A stretch of DNA of 5,549 nt from positions 1-5,549 of the forward strand of contig WUAK01000195.1 in the NCBI GenBank assembly GCA_009827205.1, read 5' to 3'. This document shows, in pieces, positions 1 to 5,549 of this stretch (position 1 is the stretch's first letter; every line of letters starts with the position of its first letter). The notes under the pieces were generated by a model. That model was not told the origin of the DNA. It did no database searches and was given only the letters and a program-made list of their open reading frames with translations. The stretch comes from Phycisphaeraceae bacterium. GTDB lineage: Bacteria; Planctomycetota; Phycisphaerae; Phycisphaerales; UBA1924. Made by a program: the position numbers and the translations under genes.

Positions 1-924
1 TCAAGTGGCAACGTCGGCATTGGCACGGACAGCCCGGATCGGCCGCTCGTCGTTCGCGGCGACTCCAGCTGGATGCTCGGGCTCGAAGGCCCGTCGAACC
101 CGGGCCTGCGGATCGCCTCGGACAACAGCAACGCGCTCGCCACGTCATGGGCGATCTTTCAGCAGAGCAGTTCCGGCGATCTGCTGTTCCGCGATTCCTT
201 CAACGCTCTGAATCGACTTGCGATCGACAGCGAGACCGGGCATGTCGGCATCGGAACAACTACACCAGACACGACTCTCGATGTGGTCGGCAAAGGAACA
301 TTTGACAGCGGCGTCGATGCTGGCGGGCGATCGCGATTCGGTTTCCTCGGGTTCCCCGAGATAAGCGCGACCGTCGACATTGTCGGTCGTGCAGCTGATA
401 CCTTCGCTCTCGTGGTCGAAGACCCGAGCGGCATCTTCCGGTTCTCGGTCAACAACAACGGTGATGTCGCCACGCAGTGCGGCGTTATCTGCGCCAGCGA
501 CGAGCGGCTGAAGGATGACATCACCAATCTCGAGACGCCTCTTGAGAAGATCATGGCACTCCGCAGCGTGAGCTTCACCTGGAAAGACGAGACTCTCGCC
601 AAGCGAGGCACGCAGCTCGGCTTTGTCGCGCAGGAAGTGCAGCAGGTCCTGCCAGAGCTCATCGGTGAAACTCCAGATGGCATGCTCGGCGTTGACTACG
701 CAAGCCTGACCTCGGTACTGACCGGCGCCGTGCAGGAGCAGCAGGCCGAGATCGAGACGATGCAGGCACAAATCGCCGCACTTCAGTCTCAGATGGAGTC
801 GATGCAGGCTCAGCGATCCGTGGATAGCGCGTCGATGGCCTGGCCCGTGCTGCTCGGGGGTGGGGTACTTGGCGGCCTGGCTATGGTCCGGCGTCGTCAG
901 TTGAACGACAGTTCCAAGGTCTGA
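1..924 (+). CDS. S74-type tail-fibre chaperone domain surface protein (5' end missing)
   Basis: Seen: the reading frame is open from base 1, so this is the C-terminal 307 residues of a longer protein; the ATG at 73 is internal. Two VGIGT-x-x-P repeats, 77 codons apart (about residues 5-12 and 82-89), are of the kind found in fibrous bacterial and phage adhesin-like stalks. An S74 intramolecular chaperone domain (Peptidase_S74 family, endosialidase type) starts at SDERLK and runs to about residue 247, with the conserved GFVAQEVQQVLPEL stretch. Ser166 and Lys171 have the spacing of the endosialidase Ser/Lys self-cleavage dyad. A Gln/Met-rich coiled coil follows (about 245-272), then a hydrophobic segment (281-296), RRR (297-299) and an eight-residue tail. 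Known: S74 domains trimerise and fold beta-helical fibres, then cleave themselves off. Inferred: an exported, membrane- or envelope-anchored fibre protein. The hydrophobic-plus-Arg end resembles a sorting signal, but no PEP or LPXTG motif is visible. The partner of the fibre is unknown. No phage genes lie beside it, so a cellular surface protein is more likely than a prophage tail fibre. Confidence 0.92.
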   Translation, partial: SSGNVGIGTDSPDRPLVVRGDSSWMLGLEGPSNPGLRIASDNSNALATSWAIFQQSSSGDLLFRDSFNALNRLAIDSETGHVGIGTTTPDTTLDVVGKGTFDSGVDAGGRSRFGFLGFPEISATVDIVGRAADTFALVVEDPSGIFRFSVNNNGDVATQCGVICASDERLKDDITNLETPLEKIMALRSVSFTWKDETLAKRGTQLGFVAQEVQQVLPELIGETPDGMLGVDYASLTSVLTGAVQEQQAEIETMQAQIAALQSQMESMQAQRSVDSASMAWPVLLGGGVLGGLAMVRRRQLNDSSKV

Positions 925-951
925 CTCCAGCTGAGTTGCTTCGGAAGCTGC

Positions 952-990
952 AACCGCCGCCGCGTCCCTTCACCGGGGCGTGGCGGTTTT
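952..990 (+). terminator. Rho-independent terminator after the S74 gene, between convergent genes
   Basis: A GC-rich hairpin has outer arms AACCGCC (952-958) and GGCGGTT (982-988). An inner helix CGTCCC/GGGGCG surrounds a short loop, and a small asymmetric internal loop separates the two helices. On the plus strand the stem runs into TTTT, placing the stop of transcription about 65 bases past the S74 stop codon. On the minus strand the stem is followed by GCAGCTT rather than a T run, and it lies just past the kinase stop codon, so it may work less well in that direction. The structure was paired by eye; no folding energy was computed. Confidence 0.7.
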
Positions 991-993
991 CTG

Positions 994-3900
994 CTAATGC
1001 CGATGATCGGCTGCATTTCTAGAATGATCGCGTCCGCCCATGTTGCCCCATCGTTCGATAGCGACCATTCGCTCGGCAGCGGAGGATGACGGCTGCCCCG
1101 ATCGGGCTGCTTCAAGTTCGGCTCGCCACGCTCTGGCCTTGTGATCACGAACGAACGGACGTTCGGACTCGAGCACGCGGATGACTGACCCGCCAGAGCA
1201 GACCAACCGCGTGCCGTCGGGCGTCCAGGCGAGGCTGTAGACGTACTTCCGATTCTCCGGGTCGCCGGCGGCCCACCGATCCGAATCGAAACGAGGCACC
1301 TCGATGACCGAGAGCCGTTTGTAGTAGCGGGTTTCGTAGATCAGTACCCTGCCCTCGCGGGTGCCGATCGCGAGCCGCGAGCCGTCTGGGCTGTACGCAA
1401 AGCCGTAGATGCTCTGACCGAGCAGATCGGTAAGCTTGTGGACAATCTCGAGCGTCTCCGAATCGCGGATGAATACCTCATACGGCCCGCACGCAACGAA
1501 TTGCCGCCCGTCGGGAGACACGGCGACGCCGCCAGCAATGTTTGCAGATGATGTGTGCAGAACGGCTTCCGATTCGGACTGCGAGTCCAGCACTGCAACG
1601 CGATTCGAGAAGTACTGAGAGCTGGTTGCTTCGATCACGCGATTCCCTGGCAGAGTGGCGGCATGATGGTACAAGGACCTCGGGGTGTCGCCGAGTTTGC
1701 GGGACAGAAGTCGGTGGAGCTCCGAACGATCCTCAGCCTGCATCCATTTTTGCGTGCCACTGCGCAGATTGAGAGCAAACAGACCGGGTCGGTTTGTGGC
1801 CTCATCAAAGCCGCCCATAAACAGTGTCTCTCCGTCATCGCTGAAAACAAGCGGGGCGTCCTGTGCATGAGCCTGTGCGTTCGGTGTGCGCCCGGCGACG
1901 CGGTCAACGCGATGCAGCGTGCGACCGCTGGTCAGGTCCCACAGGATCAGATCACCCGTCGGGGCAGCGCTGGCTAGAAGGGAGCCATCGGGTGAAACGG
2001 CAATCTGGTAGACCCATGTATCGTGGCCTTCGAGCGGAGTGACAGCGCGCTGCCGGGGCTCGATGGGGTTGTCGGTGTCGATGATCCACGGGATGTTGTC
2101 GCCTGGCGCCATGGCGACGAGCAGCCTGCCTCCCGGCGTAAATATGGGAGGGCGAGAGAGCGCCTGGGCTCCAATCGGTTCAGGCCAATCTCGGATTTCG
2201 CCATCTGGTGAGTAGAACCTGAGTTTCTGGTTCCCGTCGCAGACCACCGCTGCTCCGCCGTTTGGATTTGCGGCGAGATTGACCGCGCTGCCAATGTCAT
2301 TGATCGATCCGATTCGTTTGAGATCAGGCACCGTGAATATGTCAAAGCCCGTGTCGCTCCGGGTGTAGATCATCGATCCGCTGGCGTCCATGGCGACTTC
2401 GGGTATGCCGTTCGACGCGGGAGCCGCGGCAACAACTTCAAGTGTCCGCCGATCGATGCAGACCAGCTCCGCTGACTTGGAGTCGAACACCCAGTTCGCA
2501 ACGACGATGTAGGGTGCTCCCAGAGGCGGCATCGCGATCTCCCACCACGGGCCTGCGTGCGGATCGTCGGGAATGTCGTCGCCGAGTCTAAGTGTGTTTA
2601 GTCCCGGACTATCGATGAATAGATTGCGTTCGTGCCGGGTGATAGCGGTCGGTATGTCATCGAAAACGATCGACGCAATGGCTGCGTTCCGCTCTGGGTG
2701 GATGGCTCGTTCATTGAGCGTGAGTGCCGTGGGCGTGATCTCGCCGGCATCCACGTCGAGCCAGCTCACTGTGCCGACAAGTGTCACGGCAGCGGCAGAG
2801 CGGTGCGGGGCGACACTGGAGATGGAAGAACCGATTAGAACTGGTTGCTCGGAATCAATCTCGGTCCACTCGCCGGTAAGGAAATCGTAGAGGAGCGGAA
2901 TAACTTGCTCGCCCTGGGCGAGAAAGAACGCCTCGTGCTCGCTCACGCATGACTGAAATGCGATTGGCAAGGGCCCGTCGAGCAGAGGTAACTTGGGTGG
3001 AGTTTCGACGATCCAAGGCAGCGCGAGCGACTGATGCTTCCACTCCCATCCGCGAGATACCGGATTGATGGCGTGTAACTGTCGTGTTGCTTCCCATGCG
3101 TCGCCTCGACTGGCGAGTGCACTCCCGCCGGCGATGATGCCGCGAATCGCGTCGAGTTCGTTTTGCTTTGCGAGCTCCCGCTCGGCTTCTGCTTCGAGCT
3201 TGGCCTCACGTTGCCCCACTCCGAGGACCGTTGCCACGGTGACACCAATCGCAAGCGTGAGCATCGTCGCTGCACAACCTCCGACAAGCGTCTTGTTCCG
3301 CTTCGCGAACATGCTGGCTCGATATCGCCTAGTTGGCGGACGCGCAATGATGGGGCGGTTGGCAAGGATGCGACGTAAATCCGCGGCAAGTTCACCGGCA
3401 GACTGATAGCGACGCTGAGGGTCACGCTCAAGACATTTACCAACGACCGTCTCGATGTCACGGCTTATGCCGTCGCGAACTGGCCGTAGAGGCGGAGGTG
3501 ATTGTGTATCGAGAGTGCGTAGCGCAGCACCAATTGAGAGGCCATGCAAATCGTGAGGAGGAACCCCGGCGATGAGTTCATAAAGCATGATGCCGAGCGC
3601 GTATACATCCGCGGGCGGGCCCACCGATCCCGGAGTGCCATTGAGCTGTTCTGGGGCCATATACCCGATTGTGCCGAGGATCTGGCCCTCGTTGGTGATT
3701 GTCATCGCTCCCATCGTTGCCTCGCCGGTAAAGCGGGCTATGCCAAAGTCAAGCACCTTGGGCTGTCCGGCATCCGTTACGAGCACGTTCTCGTGCTTTA
3801 GGTCGCGATGTACGATCTCGTGCTCATGGGCGTGCGCGATGCCGTCAGCTACACGTGCAACAAGTGCGAGACACTCGTTGACGGACAGGTTCTCCCCGTC

Positions 3901-4455
3901 TGCAAACATCCGGAGCGGCCGTCCGGAAACGAGCTCCATCGCAAAGAAGGGCCGGCGGGCGCCGCCCACGTCCGCGGCACCCGCTTCGTAAATCTGTGCG
4001 ATGCCGGGGTGCTGGAGCCGTCCTTGCAGTTCGGCCTCAGCAGTGAATCGGCGTTCGAGCGCCACCGAGTATCGCAGCACATCCACGAGTTTGATCGCAA
4101 CTCGCCGTTTGGGTGACGGCTGCTCGCACTCGTAAACCACTCCCATCCCACCCCGTCCGATCTCGCGGATCACGCGGTAGCGGCCTACTTCCCGAGGGAT
4201 GTCCGGCTGGCTCACATCGCGGAGGCGATCGAGTTGCTCATCGTTTCGGTTTCGGTGTGCCTCGATCACGCCGTCGTCTAGTGGGTCGTCGACCGGTGAC
4301 TCGGCGTGCAGCCTCAATAGTTCGCAGGCCTCGCGCAGAAGGGCTTCGTTACCTGTGCACAGTTCCCGAGCGTACGCCTCATGATCAGGGGGGTCGCGGT
4401 CGAGGACTTCGCCCACCACCTCGGCCGCGCGGAGATAGAGACTCCTGTCGGTCAT
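994..4455 (-). CDS. Membrane Ser/Thr protein kinase (PknB type) with C-terminal WD40-like beta-propeller
   Basis: The product is 1153 residues. Order of parts: a helical N-terminal region (1-60) of the type that precedes kinases in planctomycetes; a linker; a kinase domain (about 93-365); one transmembrane helix (about 389-413); a charged helix (415-437); a WEW motif (470-472); and a long propeller region (about 480-1100). The catalytic set is complete: glycine loop GRGGMG (100-105), VAIK Lys122, helix-C Glu140, HRDLKHEN with Asp218 and Asn223, DFG (236-238) and APE (267-269). It should therefore be an active Hanks-type kinase that transfers phosphate from ATP to Ser/Thr of cytoplasmic targets, with the propeller outside the membrane as a sensing or binding part. 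Clear propeller blades have SPDG/TPDG turns near 821, 980, 1022 and 1079; those before residue 800 are divergent. The ATG start overlaps the sigma-factor stop (ATGA), and no good Shine-Dalgarno is visible, so translational coupling is likely. Substrate and ligand cannot be read from sequence. A regulatory link to the adjacent sigma factor is inferred from the operon. Confidence 0.95.
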   Translation of the reverse strand: MTDRSLYLRAAEVVGEVLDRDPPDHEAYARELCTGNEALLREACELLRLHAESPVDDPLDDGVIEAHRNRNDEQLDRLRDVSQPDIPREVGRYRVIREIGRGGMGVVYECEQPSPKRRVAIKLVDVLRYSVALERRFTAEAELQGRLQHPGIAQIYEAGAADVGGARRPFFAMELVSGRPLRMFADGENLSVNECLALVARVADGIAHAHEHEIVHRDLKHENVLVTDAGQPKVLDFGIARFTGEATMGAMTITNEGQILGTIGYMAPEQLNGTPGSVGPPADVYALGIMLYELIAGVPPHDLHGLSIGAALRTLDTQSPPPLRPVRDGISRDIETVVGKCLERDPQRRYQSAGELAADLRRILANRPIIARPPTRRYRASMFAKRNKTLVGGCAATMLTLAIGVTVATVLGVGQREAKLEAEAERELAKQNELDAIRGIIAGGSALASRGDAWEATRQLHAINPVSRGWEWKHQSLALPWIVETPPKLPLLDGPLPIAFQSCVSEHEAFFLAQGEQVIPLLYDFLTGEWTEIDSEQPVLIGSSISSVAPHRSAAAVTLVGTVSWLDVDAGEITPTALTLNERAIHPERNAAIASIVFDDIPTAITRHERNLFIDSPGLNTLRLGDDIPDDPHAGPWWEIAMPPLGAPYIVVANWVFDSKSAELVCIDRRTLEVVAAAPASNGIPEVAMDASGSMIYTRSDTGFDIFTVPDLKRIGSINDIGSAVNLAANPNGGAAVVCDGNQKLRFYSPDGEIRDWPEPIGAQALSRPPIFTPGGRLLVAMAPGDNIPWIIDTDNPIEPRQRAVTPLEGHDTWVYQIAVSPDGSLLASAAPTGDLILWDLTSGRTLHRVDRVAGRTPNAQAHAQDAPLVFSDDGETLFMGGFDEATNRPGLFALNLRSGTQKWMQAEDRSELHRLLSRKLGDTPRSLYHHAATLPGNRVIEATSSQYFSNRVAVLDSQSESEAVLHTSSANIAGGVAVSPDGRQFVACGPYEVFIRDSETLEIVHKLTDLLGQSIYGFAYSPDGSRLAIGTREGRVLIYETRYYKRLSVIEVPRFDSDRWAAGDPENRKYVYSLAWTPDGTRLVCSGGSVIRVLESERPFVRDHKARAWRAELEAARSGQPSSSAAERMVAIERWGNMGGRDHSRNAADHRH
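3217..3291 (-). other. Transmembrane helix of the kinase
   Basis: Residues 389-413 of the kinase form one uninterrupted hydrophobic stretch (core MLTLAIGVTVATVLGV). Basic residues precede it (RRYRASMFAKRNK) and an acidic/charged helix follows. The basic side faces the kinase domain, so the positive-inside rule puts the kinase in the cytoplasm and the propeller across the membrane. This is the only strong membrane segment seen in the protein. Confidence 0.85.
4452..4455 (-). other. ATGA stop/start overlap coupling sigma factor and kinase
   Basis: The sigma-factor stop TGA (4454-4452) and the kinase start ATG (4455-4453) share bases in ATGA. This arrangement usually gives re-initiation by the same ribosome and roughly matched synthesis of the two proteins. 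It supports transcription and translation as one unit. Confidence 0.9.
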
Positions 4456-5039
4456 CGCTGCGAGAATTCTCGTCTGAGCCAGAGCCGGGCGGCTTGCCAG
4501 TCGCGTTGGACGGTGTTCTCGCTCATACCCAACAGTTCGGCGATCTCGTGGATTCTGAGCGTCCCCAGGAGGCGGAGCTCGACAACTTCGGCGTGTCGCT
4601 GATTGAGCGATGACAAGTGCTCGAGTGCATCATGGAACGCGATGGCATCCAGTTCGGGCATGTCTGAGGCGACGCTCCCTTCGACGAGCGTGAGCTTGGC
4701 GCGTCGGCCGCCGCGCTTGGTTGCCGACTTGGCCCTGGCATGATCCGCAAGGATCTGCCTCATGACCTTGGCGGCCAAGGCAAGAAAGTGCTGCCGGTCA
4801 TTGACCAGTTCCTTATGGCCCGAGAGCTTGAGCCATGCCTCGTTGATCAGAACCGTGGGCTGGAGGGTGTGCGAGGCGTGCTGGTCTGCGAACACCGCAC
4901 GCGCGAGACCTCGGAGTTCGCCGTCGAGTTCTTGGAACAAGCCGTTAATCGAATCGCATTGGTTCGTACCACTTACTGACTCTGATTGGGATTGCTTAAA
5001 CTTCAAGGAACAGGCCCCGTGGAGACAGCTCTGGAACAA
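4452..5039 (-). CDS. ECF-type RNA polymerase sigma factor (Sigma70_ECF, planctomycete type)
   Basis: The product is about 195 residues from the chosen start. Sigma region 2 covers about residues 30-100, with the family signatures HTLQPTVLINEAWLKL and FLALAAKVMRQILADHARAK. Region 4 is at the C-terminus, with a helix-turn-helix (IHEIAELLGMSENTVQRDWQAARLWLRREF) that would contact the -35 element. Role: directs core RNA polymerase to a specific set of promoters. The frame has no ATG or GTG before region 2, so the start must be a rarer codon. TTG at 5039 is chosen because AGGA lies six bases upstream. TTG at 5075 (207 residues, the first after an in-frame stop) and TTG at 5006 (184 residues) are alternatives. 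Its stop overlaps the kinase start by four bases, so the two form an operon. No zinc-binding anti-sigma gene is present; known planctomycete sigma factors of this type often sit beside Ser/Thr kinases. Target promoters are unknown. Confidence 0.93.
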   Translation of the reverse strand: MFQSCLHGACSLKFKQSQSESVSGTNQCDSINGLFQELDGELRGLARAVFADQHASHTLQPTVLINEAWLKLSGHKELVNDRQHFLALAAKVMRQILADHARAKSATKRGGRRAKLTLVEGSVASDMPELDAIAFHDALEHLSSLNQRHAEVVELRLLGTLRIHEIAELLGMSENTVQRDWQAARLWLRREFSQR

Positions 5040-5049
5040 TAAGCATCCT
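5034..5049 (-). promoter_or_regulatory. Candidate ribosome binding site that decides the sigma-factor start
   Basis: On the minus strand GTAGGA precedes the TTG at 5039, with six bases between AGGA and TTG. Neither of the other in-frame TTG codons (5075, 5006) has a comparable purine-rich element. Many planctomycete genes lack a Shine-Dalgarno sequence, so its presence supports the choice but does not prove it. Confidence 0.35.
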
Positions 5050-5172
5050 ACACGAAACGAAGCGGATCTCTGCAATTGGCAGGGGCATGCATCTCACAAC
5101 GCATGTTTCTGGACACTATGCCGCGTCTCATCGGGTCCGATACCGTGAGCCAGTATCCTTAGTGATTGTCTC
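5040..5172. promoter_or_regulatory. Upstream region of the sigma factor-kinase operon (promoter expected, not located)
   Basis: The operon promoter should lie here or within the dockerin relic. On the minus strand I see only weak -10-like hexamers (GATACT near 5152-5157, CATAGT near 5115-5120) with no properly spaced TTGACA-like partner. A 12-base inverted repeat ATCGG-GT-CCGAT lies at 5130-5141 and could be an operator. ECF factors often drive their own promoter, but no AAC-type -35 motif stands out. The exact elements remain unassigned. Confidence 0.3.
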
Positions 5173-5364
5173 GTGCGGGTTCAGCTGGATTCGAGTGAGA
5201 GGCCAGATCTCACACCAATTGCTGTGAGCCTCGCTCCTTTGGGGAGGCGGAGTAGCCCACATTCCAGGGAAAATGACTTCAGCCCTGTCGATACGAGCGG
5301 CGACGGCCTGGTCACGCCCGCCGACTTCAACGCCTGGGTGCTGAACTTCAGCAACGGTTGCTGA
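5149..5364 (+). pseudogene. Dockerin remnant (3' end of a GC-type dockerin protein gene)
   Basis: The frame is open from 5149 after an in-frame TGA at 5146, with a possible GTG start at 5173 (63 residues). Only the last 29 residues are recognisable: DFSPVDTSGDGLVTPADFNAWVLNF…GC, then stop (about 5275-5364). This matches the second half of the Phycisphaerales-type dockerin: a calcium-binding loop DTSGDG, a TPADFNAWVLNF helix and a terminal Gly-Cys. Such modules normally sit at the end of large secreted proteins and carry two loops. Here the first loop, the usual CPADF lead-in and any secreted body are absent, and the upstream 30-40 codons resemble nothing I know. No signal peptide or ribosome binding site is visible. 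The best reading is a relic left by deletion or rearrangement; a real 63-residue peptide is possible but less likely. Confidence 0.55.
5348..5364. repeat. 17-bp perfect inverted repeat ending on the dockerin stop codon
   Basis: TCAGCAAC-G-GTTGCTGA has 8-bp perfect arms around one base, and its last three bases are the TGA of the dockerin remnant. No T run follows on either strand, so it is not a classic terminator. It could be a short hairpin, a protein site or chance. Confidence 0.45.
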
Positions 5365-5549
5365 TCGGAAATTCTGCAACTGGAGTGTGCGTACTGTGCA
5401 CTGATATGTTGCATCGTCCGCTATTGCTATGTGGTACTGCGGTGCGACGCGTACGAGCACGTGTAGCGAGACATCAACACGAAATGCGCAGAGTTGCAAC
5501 TTGTTGAACTACATGCTAGACCATGAGAATCAAAGTGCTTCGCGCAGAA
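5365..5549. other. Intergenic stretch with no assigned content
   Basis: Reading both strands shows no family-like protein, no tRNA or other RNA fold, and no clear promoter. A 10-bp palindrome AGTTGCAACT lies at 5492-5501. ATG codons at 5513 and 5523 open plus-strand frames to the window edge (starting MLDHENQS and MRIKVLRAE), but fewer than 15 codons are visible and neither has a ribosome binding site. The next gene may begin here or beyond the window. Confidence 0.4.

Noticed and set aside
145..771. 208-codon open frame on the minus strand across the S74 gene
   Set aside because: It lies wholly antisense to a gene with clear family motifs, has no recognisable domain, and is the kind of long shadow frame that GC-rich coding DNA produces.
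1..924. Prophage tail-fibre gene
   Set aside because: The S74 domain is shared with phage fibres, but no tail, holin, lysin or integrase gene is adjacent, and the hydrophobic Arg-rich end suits a cellular envelope protein. The unseen 5' side could change this view.
3587..3991. Plus-strand open frames inside the kinase domain region (also 3065-3406, 3808-4116 and 4113-4613)
   Set aside because: They are antisense to conserved kinase and sigma-factor codons, have Arg/Ser/Pro-rich translations and no family signature.
5128..5499. Minus-strand open frame of 123 codons over the dockerin remnant
   Set aside because: The plus strand in the same place encodes a recognisable dockerin half, and the minus-strand product resembles no known family.
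5495..5522. Promoter-like pair TTGCAA and TAGACC near the window end
   Set aside because: The spacing is right (17 bases), but the second hexamer matches TATAAT at only three positions and abuts a possible ATG, leaving no room for a leader.
5513..5549. Start of a further plus-strand gene at ATG 5513 or 5523
   Set aside because: Fewer than 15 codons are visible, with no ribosome binding site and no way to choose between frames.

Overview
The window looks like chromosomal DNA from a Planctomycetota bacterium, most likely of the Phycisphaerae/Phycisphaerales side. Four things point there: GC-rich sequence; an ECF sigma factor of the planctomycete-expanded Sigma70_ECF type translationally coupled to a large membrane Ser/Thr kinase with a beta-propeller; a scrap of the 'GC-type' dockerin (…TPADFNAWVLNF…GC-stop) common in that lineage; and a surface protein with an S74 chaperone domain and a hydrophobic, Arg-rich C-terminus. 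The taxonomic call is inference from these families, not from a marker gene.

Layout. Positions 1-924 (+) are the 3' part of a secreted or surface fibre-like protein that begins before the window. It has two VGIGT-type repeats, an S74 (endosialidase-type) intramolecular chaperone with its Ser/Lys pair, a short coiled coil, one hydrophobic segment and an RRR tail. A GC-rich hairpin with a T run (952-990) closes it and separates it from a convergent two-gene operon on the minus strand. That operon reads right to left. An ECF sigma factor (4452 to about 5039) overlaps by 4 bp (ATGA) an 1153-residue protein (994-4455) with a helical N-terminus, a complete PknB-type kinase domain, one transmembrane helix and a long WD40-like propeller.

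Upstream of the sigma factor, about 510 bases hold no confident intact gene. The only recognisable coding signal is a single dockerin half on the plus strand (about 5275-5364), which looks like the relic of the 3' end of a larger secreted-protein gene. The last 185 bases have no clear content.

How the genes fit together: the sigma factor and kinase are probably one signalling unit, in which the extracytoplasmic propeller senses or binds something and the cytoplasmic kinase acts on the sigma factor or a partner; no anti-sigma factor gene is present. The S74 protein is convergent and has no visible functional link. I found no CRISPR array, transposon, tRNA, rRNA or phage structural operon. Apart from some architectural oddities, I see no clearly new system.
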